NCBI GenBank assembly: GCA_945910005.1
Contig: OX246739.1
Span: forward strand, 2,944,001-3,008,000
DNA: 64,000 bases
Direction: 5' to 3'
Source: Isoperla grammatica
Lineage: Eukaryota; Arthropoda; Insecta; Plecoptera; Perlodidae
Shown here: in pieces, positions 50,501-63,800 of the stretch
Numbering within the stretch: the stretch's first letter is position 1
Layout of the letters: every line of letters starts with the position of its first letter
Notes under the pieces: generated by a model
Told to the model about the DNA's origin: nothing
Seen by the model: only the letters and a program-made list of their open reading frames with translations
The model's database searches: none
Position numbers and translations under genes: made by a program

Positions 50501-51067
50501 TCAGAAACTGAGGATCAGTTAATAACAATCTGAGGAGAAAAGAGAATTAAACGGATCAAAAAACGAAAGAAAACGAACAAGGTAAAACTTCATAGATGAG
50601 AAGGTTTAATGAAGTACTGAATCCACCAACAGGAAATTACAACATGGAGGCACATTAAATTGAATATATACTCGACAACACCGATTGTTATACGTAGAGT
50701 TGTGACGGAACGGAACCTAAGTCCGCGTTCAGCCAGACTGAACAAAACAAGCACATATATCCGCACATATATATTATTGTTATTACTTCACCTTTTTTGG
50801 TTATATATATTTCCGGTGCACGCCATATATTGTAACGTGGAAATAAATGGAAATGTCAGTAAGGGTGGAATCTGGTTCGGTCAACGAACTCTCATACATC
50901 TTTTAACCTCTCTTCATTTCATCTCATTACTTGACTCGTTCTTGCGCTAAGCCCCTCTTTCATTTGTTCCTAACTTCTGTAGGTCCCATTAGCGAACATA
51001 ACCTAAACGCTCACTACTCATTACGTCATCTATAATTCACCCGCCCAATGTGAGGCTGCAATGTGAG
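47579..51067. other. No gene recognised
   Basis: Contains a short (TGTC)n tract (49114-49134), a tRNA-like A-box patch near 49347, and a GC-richer patch at 49560-49830 with frames of 93 and 60 codons on opposite strands and no known motif. Confidence 0.45.
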
Positions 51068-51390
51068 CTCGCTCGAGGTGGCTGTGGGATAACGCGTGGA
51101 GCTCTGATACGAGAAGTGGCCGCTCGGACCATCACTTGCTGAATATTTGGTCTTGAGTTTCCTCAGTCATATGCCGATAAGATAGATTGGCGTTAACGCA
51201 ATAGACTCTTAACTCGAAGGTCGCTGGATTGATACCAGCTACCAGCAATTCTGACAGAAAGTTTCCAAAAGATTGTTTCCTCAGTCAAATGCTGGGATTG
51301 AGTAAAAATAGCCATTGGAATTTATTTACCTTAGTCTCATGAAAAGAGACATTGCCCCTGGGCAGATATCGTGCCGAAAGAAAAAGAAAT
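51068..51390 (+). repeat. Two SINEs in tandem (51068-51185 partial; 51190-51390), second is copy 2 of the 34904 family
   Basis: The first, truncated unit has a tRNA-like head (GTGGGATAACGCGTGGAGCT) and ends in TTTCCTCAGTCATATGCC. The second has GACTCTTAACTCGAAGGTCG, like the anticodon and T arms of tRNA-Lys(CTT), then TTTCCTCAGTCAAATGCTGG and ATGAAAAGAGACATTG. Both share the core of the 34904-35125 SINE, although the heads differ. Confidence 0.72.
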
Positions 51391-53983
51391 ATTGTTATTC
51401 TGAATCATAGGAAGATGTATTGTTTGAGAGCCCATTGGCGTTCCAACTATTCTTAGACATAATATGTCCCGTTAGAAGGATAGTCATGGACATATGGGAG
51501 TTCTGTACATGTCACATTACGTGTAGCGTTTTCCTTGTAACGACAAATAAATGTTTCATATCTTGAGATGTTTGATACTTCTATATCAGATTATGTTCAA
51601 ATATGCTTCGTGCAGACAGCCAAGTAAGACTAGCTACAAGATCTACTATAGGAAGATTCGTTTAGAAATTCAACAAAGGTCTTCGAAAATCTCAAATAAT
51701 TCAAAGTTAAATAACATTACTTAAAGGTAATTTTGCCACCACGATAACACGATATGATTACATTATCCAAAATATTATCAGAAATCTAACTTCAAACGGC
51801 TATTATGTTACTAACATCTTACGTAGCCTTATTTGCTGTAGCTAATATTCCAACTGACACTACTTTATTAATGACATCCTTTCTACATAGTATCTATACT
51901 ACGTACATTATTACTGTGTATATACGTATACTTATGTAGTATCAGTATTCCATCCGCTAAAAAGTGCATGCGGTAACAATTACGCTTACATATCGCTCTC
52001 TAATCGCTCTCTACGATCTCTGAACGCTCTCTGCGCTCTCTGATCTAGATCAATAGTGATAACGTTTAAAGGACTGGTTGCTAGCACCCTCTTACGTCAA
52101 TCTAATGTTGGCAAATGGGATTGAATCTGCTCCAATAGCTGAAATGAGTGTTTACATGAAAGCTGAATATCAGAATCTGTCAATATTGAATGGAATCCCC
52201 AATGTAAACATGGCTAATCTTTCGTCTCTTATTACAGATGACACACACATTTATATATAAATACGTGCCGTGAAATACTGCGTTATTTTCTTTGCGCTGT
52301 AGAGGGAAGCATTTCCTACAACATAGCACAACAGTTTTGTAACATCGATAATTTGATTTTTCAATAACCACAAGAGCTTCTCTTTGAGCCATTTAGTGAA
52401 TATATATAACACTATGGATAAAAATCTGTTCAACACGTGTTGTATTCAATGCACTATGTGTTTGCTAGTAGGCGGGAGTGTTTTGTTTGTCCCTATACGA
52501 TAATTCATTACACATTACAGAGGAAACCAGTCTGTACATATACTATTGAACGTAAGTATAAAATTACTAATAATTTGGATTGACACGTCTTTGGAAAATG
52601 TTATTTGAGTCAAAGTTATTTCAAATAAATAAACCTGCAGTAACCTTCAAAATATGTTGTGGTTTACATGACAACATTTGCATTGCTATAAATTAAACTG
52701 ATTTATGACATTAAAACTTGCATTATAATCTGTTGTAAAAAATGAATTTAAATTGTGATTAATTAATTGATATTGGAATGAGGGCATGAGTACAATCAGG
52801 TTTTACAAATTGTAAAGTAAAATGGTCAAAATAAGCGATAGTAAAGACACCCATTCACAGTCGCGTTACACACGTTACGTACGTTTCAAGTAAGGCAGCG
52901 TATTATATTTTACAGTATTTTATTAATTCGATACCACATGTCGAACACGGCTTGTCTTCTATAACGTGCAGGGTATTTAAACATGAGAAGGGCGAAGACA
53001 CTACGCATGCGTGAGAAGAAATAAAACGCACGCTTTCCAATAAATTCAATACAACGTTTTAGTGCCAACATAACTTCTTCTCGACATTTCGATTTTGTTT
53101 GTACGAGTTATGCGTCAGTTACTTGTGTAAAAGTGGAAAACGCCTCGACATTCAATCTGGCTATCAGTTTAACCAAACAGCGTAGTGTTTTTCTTTAACA
53201 TATATACATACGTTCCCTGTTACTGAATACGCCGAAGGAACCCCATAAAGGTGTCATGTTGGTTAGTTATTCCGAGGCAAAAACGACGTTTGCCAAATTC
53301 GTTTGGAGACTATCCAAAATATTTTCCTTCAAACAACGTCTGTAAGAAAAAAAGTTTAAAATTTTTCTGTGTTATCGCCGCCTCTAGCGTGCCAACTTTA
53401 TGGAGTGTGAGGAAACTTCTGCGTGTATTGTTGTAAAGTTTTTGAGTCTGTAAATCTTGTTCTTTAAGTCGAAGCGAGAAGAAGAAGAAGATGATGGAGT
53501 CCTTAGTACGCACGGGTTGCCTTAAACAATACTCCTACTCCACAGACTACATTACTTCGGTTTAGGCATGTGAGACAAAAATAGATTGAAAAACAGGCGA
53601 ATTTTAAATTTGTTTTGTTTACTTTAAAATTAGATTCAATGTAACATTTTGGAATAATGGGGCTGATATTATAAATAACATCTTTAAATATTTTCAATAA
53701 AAAAGATTCCAACTTGATTCCGCTTGGGTAAATTTAGACAATTCTAATTTGCTTCAAACGATAATTCTTTTTTATATAAATATATTGTATATTATATTTT
53801 ATGTATATATATGTATACATGGGGTATTGTACACGAATCTTAAATATTTCAATAGGTTTAGTTTTGATTACTTAAAGTATTGAGATGTGTAGTTTACATC
53901 AGTTTTAGTATTAATGTTCTGTTGATTATTTCAAAATCTGTAGAAACAGTGAGATTGTGTAATGTAATGTATTCTAAGTCAGA
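51391..53983. other. No gene recognised
   Basis: AT-rich. A small CGCTCTCT-type repeat lies at 51992-52045. Short open frames lack motifs. Confidence 0.5.
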
Positions 53984-54977
53984 CCATGGAGTTATAAGTT
54001 GAGAAGGAGGTCTAGCTTGAATGGAAGAGCGCGATCATAATGTGGTCACTTCCGGTACTTTGACAGTGACGCCATTTTAGTTGTTTACTTTCGGACATAG
54101 TGAGTGTTGCAGGCTACGAAGCTCGACATTATAAGAAGTTAAATACGTATGAACGTACATATTTATTGAGGTAAGTGAACACAATTACTCTGCTGGTACC
54201 TTATCATTTTGTCGAGTAAGAATTTGTATCGATTTGCTTAGAAAAATACATAATAAAAATTAATGAAGTCCTTATACTGCCCTACTGTCACTGTCAGGCT
54301 AGTGCAGGCCCAGGCTTAATAAGTAGCCTGTTTAAAACCATTGAACTGTAATTAAGCTACGACTATTAATACATACTTTTCAGTAGATCTAGGCCTATTA
54401 AAAATAAACCATAGGCCTAGTTCTACCATGGTTCTACGCCCAGTCGTACAGTTCATAAAAAGTGGGCGAGACATGTTGTCAACATAACCTCTCCAAAATC
54501 GCCTTCACTTTATAGGACTAGGGCTAACTCTTGCCTAGATGTAGGGCCTAGCTAGGCCTAGATAGAATAGTTGTAACTTGGTGGGATTGCCGTTTCCTTT
54601 AGCAAATGTCCAAGTGGATTTACGTTTTTGAGGGATGATCATGGTTTTGAAAATGGTAGCATCCTTGTCTTAAATATCCTTCGTATTATTAACACACAAA
54701 CCATATGAACAATAATATCGATTAGGCCCACCACTTCTAGGCCTTCCTCGTGAAGGTGTACTACTCATTTTTTAACACTTGTGATAACGTTTTCCTTAAT
54801 AATTTCCGTTTATTTTACTCTTGTTCCAATCGCTCTGCACTATTTCACGGCTTACTTCGCGGGTCACAGTCGAATTAAACAACTAAAATGGCTGCCGTCC
54901 CGCGGTGTCTCCACGGAGCTATCTCGTACGCATTCTACTGCGCACCTAGACCTCCTTCTTAACTTATAACTCCATGG
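53984..54977. mobile_element. Non-autonomous TIR DNA transposon (994 nt) with TCAGA target duplication
   Basis: Inverted ends start CCATGGAGTTATAAGTT, continue with (G/A)AGAAGGAGGTCTAG, and after a diverged stretch share GCCATTTTAGTTGTTTA, giving imperfect terminal repeats of about 100 nt. TCAGA flanks both ends (53979-53983 and 54978-54982), a probable 5-bp target duplication. The interior (54380-54745) is rich in AGGCCT/TAGGCC motifs. No transposase frame. The superfamily is not clear. Confidence 0.8.
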
Positions 54978-54982
54978 TCAGA

Positions 54983-56786
54983 CGTTAGGGTAGCCCGGAC
55001 GGAGTATTGGTCAAGTTCACTTCACAAAACTAGACATCTCCCTAAGTATGAATTGAACGTGTTGAATGTCACGCACTACACAGGCCAAACATACGAAAGT
55101 CCACTTGATGCTCATAATACTAATAATAGTAGTACTACTAACACTTAATACATCCCCTTACCCCCGCATTAATGAACACTCACGCTAACTCCACGGCCCC
55201 TGTGAGTGCAAAGCACGGCCTTCTGCATGGAGAGCCGGCAAATCCTTTCTGAGGGTCTCGCCGGTTATTGGTTGGTTGAGAAGCCATGATTATGCCCCGG
55301 GGACGCGGCTGTTCCCAGCCAAGAGCCCGTGGTATAAAAAGGAAAATCGAATTATTTTGAAATCAGGGTTTCATTGAGCTTCCTTTTGAGGCTTTTTATA
55401 GGGTTACCGGATTTTCCTTATTTTCTTTCTGGTTTTCTAACATAAAAAGTTCAAATGGGAGTGTATGAAACTGTTTTTATGACACCTTGCCATGTAGGTG
55501 GTAAACTCGTTTTACAGGTCTACTTTACGTACCAATCCCGTTACCACTCAGTGTGACAGAGAAGAGGGTTTATTCTTTCCAAAATGCTTACCTTTACCAG
55601 AACATAAACCATCTATCCAGCAAAACGCTACTTATACAACAAACGCATTTTTTCACGCCTCATTCTATAATATAATCTCCATATTTTGTGCTCATTTTAA
55701 TACACTCGTTTCACAAAGGTTGTACTTAGTGAAAAAGTACCACCTTATTCACATTCATGTTTATGAATTATTAGAAAAACGAGTAAAATAATTAAACAAG
55801 GTTAATTAATTGTTTAACAAAGTTTACAAAGTACAAATACTTAGTTTTACATCCAATTTTAATTATACTGCGGGTCACTCAGCATTGTATGTGTAAACAT
55901 GATTTACTGCTGACCTATTTAAAACAACCCTGGCAAGTAAACACACAGGAAATGGCAATTGCGATACATTGCACGTTAAATCTCCCATTTACTACCAGAA
56001 CACAATTTCGAAGAATCTTGGATACATTTGCTATTGCAAGCAATATTCTGGGAACCGCTATTAAATTTCATTATAAAGTTACGAAGCATTTTCTCCAGCA
56101 AAAAGTGGAATTCCGAGAATTTGTTTGAAAAAGAAAAAAGTCAAATTTGAAAAAAGTTGGTGCAATTTATGAGAATCATTTCCCGGAACATAGAAACAAG
56201 AAGATAATCAAATGGGTTAGAAGAGAGACACACACTAGGAGCATTATCATATTCTAGATAACTATATTGCCAGTGTTATAAAAGCACTATCACACACCAA
56301 CAGTGTGTGTTCTCGAGCAATGCTTATAAATATATGTTTACTGGTTAACGTTATTTTACTGGACATCTACGTTTTAAATTGTATCGTTTTATTAAAAAAT
56401 CAGTAGTAGAACATATTCTTTTGTTGTTCAAGTTAATGATTTTTACGATATAATTATATGGTATAATTAATTAAAAATTTAATTACAATGTTTCTATGAT
56501 GCACTATTTTACCCTTAAGTAATAGCACTGTCATAAATAAGAGACATTAGGATGTTTTGAAAACGTATTATATTAATTTATTGAGATTTTATTGAAACGT
56601 ATTAATATTATGGTTTAGTAATGATACTGTGAATGGAAATAGCTCGACTCCACCTAATAATGCCGGTGGTTAGAGTGGATGTTTCACAACAACTGAACAA
56701 GCTTGGTTCTCCTGACGATCAACCACTCATGCGGTAAATTTAGTGGTGGATCGTAAAGCCATTGGAAGGCTTGGTACTTTGCATGA
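54983..56786. other. No gene recognised; GC-richer patch with TATA-like box
   Basis: At 55185-55345 a GC-rich patch carries an inverted CCAAT (TTATTGGTTGG, about 55264) and GGTATAAAAAGG (about 55331) on the plus strand, without a following open frame. It could be an LTR or promoter remnant; unsupported otherwise. The rest is AT-rich. Confidence 0.3.
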
Positions 56787-57866
56787 GTGCATTGTGGGTG
56801 AGCTTTATACCCTCATAAACATTTACTAGTCAACTACTCATCATCGCCTTCACTTGTAGTGCATTGTGGGTGAGGTCTACACCCTCATAAACATTTACTA
56901 GTCACCTACTCATCATGGCCTTCACTTGTAGTGCATTGTGGGTGAGATCTACACCCTCATAAACATTTACTTGTCACCTACTCGTCATCGCCTTCACTTG
57001 TAGTGCATTGTGGGTGAGATCTACACCCTCATAAACATTTACTTGTCACCTACTCATCATCGCCTTCACTTGTAGTGCATTGTGGGTGAGCTCTACACCC
57101 TCATAAACATTTACTTGTCACCTACTCATAATCGCCTTCACTTGTAGTGCATTGTGGGTGAGATCTACACCCTCATAAACATTTACTTGTCACCTACTCA
57201 TCATCGCCTTCACTTGTAGTGCATTGTGGGTGAGATCTACACCCTCATAAACATTTACTAGTCAACTACTCATCATCGCCTTCACTTGTAGTGCATTGTG
57301 GGTGAGATCTACACCCTCATAAACATTTACTTGTCACCTACTCATCATCGCCTTCACTTGTAGTGCATTGTGGGTGAGATCTACACCCTCATAAACATTT
57401 ACTAGTCAACTACTCATCATCGCCTTCACTTGTAGTGCATTGTGGGTGAGATCTACACCCTCATAAACATTTACTTGTCACCTACTCATCATCGCCTTCA
57501 CTTGTAGTGCATTGTGGGTGAGATCTACACCCTCATAAACATTTACTAGTCACCTACTCATCATGGCTTTCACTTGTAGTGCATTGTGGGTGAGCTCTAC
57601 ACCCTCATAAACATTTACTAGTCACCTACTCATCATCGCCTTCACTTGTAGTGCATTGTGGGTGAGCTCTACACCCTCATAAACATTTACTAGTCAATTA
57701 CTCATCATCGCCTTCACTTGTAGTGCATTGTGGGTGAGCTCTACACCCTCATAAACATTTACTAGTCAATTACTCATCATCGCCTTCACTTGTAGTGCAT
57801 TGTGGGTGAGATCTACACCCTCATAAACATTTACTTGTCACCTACTCATCATCGCCTTCACTTGTG
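56787..57866. repeat. 72-bp satellite, 15 units
   Basis: Units start with GTGCATTGTGGGTGAG at 56787 and every 72 nt. Variable sites are AGATCT, AGCTCT or AGGTCT, and ACTAGTCAACT or ACTTGTCACCT. In units 7-10 the second site alternates, giving a local 144-nt dimer. No long open frame crosses it. Confidence 0.97.
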
Positions 57867-60800
57867 GTGGTGATATAAGACAGTGAAGCCTCACTACGCG
57901 AATGGGAATGACATCAAGATAAGTTGACGAGGTCTCCTAATGCAAATCTGTGTTACAAGATATTCACATTTGTTTTGATATTTATATTGGTCGAGTGCGA
58001 CATTCGACAACAAAATGCAAAACCAAGAATAAATTGCTCAAAATAATGAACAAACATTGCCCATATACTAGACTTAATTTGTTTTATTGTCATTGTTAAG
58101 TAATTTTTTTGGTATGGTGTAAGTTACATTTTAATGTGGGATTTTGATAGCATGTAAATGTGAACTCTGAACTTGTCGTTCGGTTTTAAAATACAATGAT
58201 TTGTAGGTACCTAATTAATACTAGCAAACGATGTGTTGTACAATCGTTTATTTACATAAAAAACAATGTAGTACTATGTATATGTAGGCTGTAACAAAAT
58301 ATACATGTCTTCATGTATGATTCATACATTATTTTATAAACGCGATAGTTTCTGCTCCTCTCCTCAACAACATAGTATATTATGGAGGGTACTAATCTAC
58401 TATCTTATGTACCAGTATGTTATGTATCTTCTTCATTCAGACTTCCTACGGTTGTTCATATTTTAAATTCATACTCACATTAGCTTTGTTTGCCTAAACT
58501 GACATTTATCATTTTAAAATGTGAGCTTTGTTCCAGGAACCCAAGGGCAGGCGTAGAAACGCCTCGCTAAATAACGCGTATGTTTTAATAAATTAGCTTT
58601 TTAGAACACGCAAACACAATTCTTTTAACATTTAAACAATTACAGTAGCAATATCGGCAATTAGATATACACAAACATGTACTATTCTTTATAGTCGCAT
58701 CACCAATAAGACACGACAGATAATGCAGTCCTGTAACTCAATGCTGTAACACGTCGTAAGGTACATCTTAGAGGAACTGTTGCAAATTGAATGCCACAAC
58801 TGTGGCAGGTGTACCAAAAGTTATTATTAATCGGATGATTTGATCTTAAAAAGTAGTTAAGTATCGGGGTTTTATGTTTTATGTTATGATAGTGCTGTTA
58901 TAGTTTCAGTTTATGGAAAAGTTTCGTTATTTCAAATAGACTTATCCTAGCACACTAAATGGCTACTCGCACATATATACAAGTATGTTCGCCTCCAAAA
59001 TTCTAGAATTAGATTTTCAGTTATCTCTCTATTTTGAATGTGCTTTCTATATACGTGCAGATCATCTATCTTCAACATAATCCTTGCTTCCTCAGAACTT
59101 ATACGTCACTCGTGAACTCTAATAATTCACTTCCACACATACTGCCTTTAAGATTCGGTCTATTTTGATAGATCCAAATTGCCCTTAGGTTTAATCTTGT
59201 CTTCATAGCTTAACCACTTCTCAACATATATCTGTCAGTGTTACACCCCCCCCCCCCCCAAGTATACGTCCCATCCAACTAGGCACAGCCACGTTGTACT
59301 TGTTTTGTGCGAGCAGCAAATTCAGAATACAAAGTCGCTTTCCTTTCATGTCGAGCCTAACATTCACGTGCACGATAAATGGAGTGAGCCTTTACACCAA
59401 ACCATCTTTGTTGTTTTTAACCGTGTGTTGTTTTTGAGTGGTTGCTACAGTTCGAACAAAACTCTTTACTTAACACGTCATCACAGAGGGAGTTGAGAGT
59501 CGAATGAAATAGAATAACAATGTTGAATGTTTTGGCAGCTCGAACTTCCACGTGCCCTAAACCAACTACTGAATGATCGTGAAACGGGTTGGTTTTAATT
59601 AGTTTGCTCCGCTGACGCTGTTGTCAATTCATTCATTGTCTCATCCGAGATAAAAGCGTTCGCTCTCCCAACACTGACAAATTTCGCGCAACATCCACTC
59701 GCTTCGATTTCCGATGTTCCCTTGCACTCTTCATCTCCACAGAGTTTTCCTGTCCCCCCATGTCTTATACCTCGCGACATGACAAATATCGATGGCATTA
59801 GTCGTCTGCCGGGCTCTTGTAATCGAAATCCCCATCCTCTATTCTCGCAGGCTAGGTTTAACAGCCTTGTGCAATCCATCACTGCCAAAACACGCCCTCT
59901 ACGTGGCCCACTTGCTTCCGAACTAGCCCGATTATTAAGGCAACCTATCTTTTGATGAGCGCAGCTCCTTAGCCGTCTTTAAGCTGGAGTGAAGGGAGGG
60001 GCTAAATGTTAGGCCACCCTTATCTTGATCGCACGGATTACCAAGTAGCGCCCTGGATCATTCTTGAAGACCGTTAGACGCTAACGAGTTGTTCGGAATA
60101 GCTTTAGGGGTGCGGGTCCAGGCGAGAGCGCTCAGGATCATTGGGTTCTGTGATCGACTCTCTAAAGACGTCGCCTTATCGCCAGAATGCCCCGTTAGAA
60201 GAATACAATTAATATGCTTGTAATAGTAATATTTGTATGAGTGTTTGAGAAACGACTTGTGCAGGTTGACCACCCCTAATGATCTATACTCATAAGAGTG
60301 CTGAGGTGTCAGAACTCGTCACCCGAACAGTTAATCACTTTCGACACCCTGTCTTTGTTTCATTTTATTGATCCGTAGTAGTTGGAACTAGTTGTCTCCT
60401 CTTCTCTGCCATTTCTTTTATTCCTGCAAATGCATTAAAATGCATATCCCGGATTATCTGCTGCTTATATTCTCATTTTAGTTTGCCTCTACTATTTTTC
60501 TCATCCATTCGTTTGTATTTCTCCGTGCCTCACAATGTGTCCAAATAAAAGATCCATCCCGTCCTTCTTCGTTTGCTCTTCCAAGTACTGTACTTCCCCA
60601 TTATCTTCTCTGTCTATTTCGCGAGATCTTTAAAAACAGAGAGAACATCTTTATATAAACACTACTACAAATCACGTGAGTTGTTGCTCTGTCAAAGAAT
60701 CGATATACATCACAAATACCGTCATGGCGCAGTCATCATTACTATCACAGTACAAGACAAATATCACGTACGTTGTGAGTTGTGGTCTGGTGTAACATGC

Positions 60801-63800
60801 TTCATGCTTTCAGTGGTCTGGCAGTAAACACAGGCGAGTGGATTTGTTACAACGAGGCATTCGTTGGTGCCCAACTAACACTACATTAAAAATGCAAAAA
60901 CAGTAAATTAGGTCCCAACCTTTATTTACTCGTGATTATGCACCTGGAATGGAGTCCGCTCAGCTCCAACGCCGAGTATAGCAATATTATTAAAACAAAC
61001 ATGGTTTGGGCTAAAAGTAATTTTGTTTCCGAAATGTTTAACAACAAAGTTACTACACGAACGGAGTGTCAATATCAGGCCACAGCTTTTAACCCAAAGT
61101 GGTGATATCAGCTGGGGAATGTTAGAGGGAGTGTCGGATTAAACATTCCAATAAACAAGTAGTTCCAATAATGCGTAGTATTGTGTAGTATTGTATAGTC
61201 ATGAATGGATCCAGCATAGCTCGTTACATCAATGCTAAGTACAGAAACAATAATCACGCACGAGTCACGATATGACTCATGAGTCATGCGTTATTGAACA
61301 AATTATAACACAATCAATTTTATCTCCAAAGAAGACGTTAAATAATTGTATCTTTACTCGCGATAAGAGAAGGACTGAAAGGATGTAAACAAATGACTGA
61401 AAATATGAATTGTATTTCATTGATAAAACGCCAAGGATTGATTTACTCATTCCGAGCAAAGTCAACACATTTTACAAAGAAGCTGGAGTTGCAGCTTAAT
61501 GCAAATCAGTCTTGAGTAGTATATTGTTTGCTTATCCAAAGTTTTAATATTATTTCTTATAAAAACTTAATGGAAACCTAAAGTTTACAAACATTATTCT
61601 TAATAAAGTTTAATGGGCGTACTACATGTACCATAAACGAAGGTTAATTTTGTTTCATACACGTGATTTCGTTACTTCATTTAAGAGTTCACCTGACGCT
61701 TTAAAACGCTTAATTGACGACAGTTCTCATCTCTCACGGTCTGTTAATCCGCCGCCTAATCTACAGTGAGTGATGTACCGACTCGCTAGAAACTTTCTAA
61801 CGTATGCCCAAACACGACAAGGATGAAATATTGAAACAATAATTCTGAGATTTGTTTACTTAAGCAAGCTTATCCGACCCTAAAGCAGTTGTTACCTCCG
61901 CTCTGCCCCCTTCAAAGTGTTCGCAAAGTTAGTCTACTAACAAGATACCCTATTTATAGAGTGGTGGTTTGCGTTGTCACGCCACCACTTTATGAACCGT
62001 AGAAGCAGGGACACATCCTCGCATAAAGTAAATAAACTCTACTAGAGGTAACTTGGTTCAGAGTTTAATTGGGGTGTATAATAGTTTTAATTACTGATTT
62101 AATCGAATATGATGAGGTGTTATGTATTAAGTTAAACGAATATGCAGCCATCAATTATTTACTTAACCCAGCAACGACCGAACAATTTGTAGCCTACTCA
62201 ACCAATCAACCAACAGTAGCGTGTGTGTGCACTACCGATACATTGATGGAAAGTAATATATCCTATAGTTTCAACAATGCGATGTCTACACGTTAGCACA
62301 ACCGGAAGTATATTGAACAGCTCACGACCAAGTATGCTCGAACTACACAGACGAGATGAACCGTCTTCCATTGGTCACGACCAAAGATATTGGAATAATT
62401 CTACGGTAGACAACGACAATAAATTGCTTGGCTCTCATTGTTGATTAAGATTAATGCAATTCACACTCTTGTCATTCAATATTGCAATGGTTTTTATATA
62501 GATGTGATTTACGTTTTGCGCAAGAAAGGCCGTCGTATACCACCGGTGCCCCAGCCTTGAACGTCATTAAAACGAGATAATGTATTTAGTTTTCAGTTTC
62601 TGTTTAAAAAAATACGTTTTTCGTTGACTATTCCCGAGCGGTTAAGGATTTTGCCAATAAGCATGAAAAGCAACATGGATAATTTGTTGTATGAGAAACT
62701 TACGTGTTGACGCAATACTACAAAATTCCAACAATGTTCGAGGTACTCTCATCTCATGCAAGGTTTCCACCGACAGAGCAGCTACGGCTCCGCCACTGTT
62801 AATACAACGGGCGCTATTATTTCACTCTTTGGCTGTTACATGAGAGCGATGTCGGGGGGGGGGGGGGAGGGAGAGAGCTTTGTAACAGCTTGCACGCGAC
62901 AAATGTGTCACTCAAATCCGGGCAGGATGTTGGAAAAACTAATACTCATTGCTATGACATTCATGCAGCCGTTAGAGACCTGAGCATATCCGCAGATATC
63001 CACACGAATTGGCAAGTCGTGAGTAAAATATGTTTAAAGGGGCGGTTGCGGGTCGATTGCGAGTCGTTGGCGGGTTGAAGAACACAAGTAGTCTAATTTT
63101 AAGGGTAATATAAGCAGTATAATAGCATCTTAAAGGTGAACGCTCTACAAATACTACGGATATTTTTAATTTCATGCCTGTATCTTAGCTGAGTTGTCCA
63201 ATAACGCAATAAATACGGAAAGCAATGAAACATAGTAGGCTACAGATGCGGATACAGGGTTCACTTATCGGAGGCGGGTTGCGGATAACTATTTGTGACC
63301 CTCGCAGGTCTCTAGATATTGTCCCCAACAAGTCCCAGTTACCACTGTATGTATAACACAATGAACTAGTTACTCGTGGGAGGTTTGAAACGTGTTACAT
63401 TTACTTTGCAAAATCTAAGCGCAGGGAAGTTTATAAGTAAATGCATTTGATAAATTACTTCCAGATGTGGTTAGCGTGAGATTAGGTAAATAATATTATT
63501 TTTATGATTATGTTATCTGATAAAGATTGTTGACAGTCGTTTGCGTGCTATCTTTGTTTTCAATATACTAGGTCGGACAGTTCTCAGCGAGAATGATTAA
63601 CGGTAGAGAATGAATGAAGAAGATCATGATATCCGACTACGATAAATTCAAAACTAAGTGTTTTCTAGGTCGTTAAAAGAACATTGTGATTCGCGAGCTA
63701 AGTTTGATGGCCCAGAAAAGTACTGCAGACTTTGAATGAGTTTTCTAGACGATATATCAACAGTCAGAGTCGGCCGTATTTTGTTTGCTGCAGACGAGAC

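Noticed and set aside
56787..57866. ZNF143/Staf-like binding sites in the 72-bp unit (TGTAGTGCATTGTGGG)
   Set aside because: The resemblance is partial and the order of the blocks differs from the known motif as I remember it; not supportable by eye.
59595..59955. 97-codon minus and 77-codon plus open frames as genes
   Set aside because: They overlap on opposite strands, have no known domain or splice context, and lie in a repeat-like GC patch.
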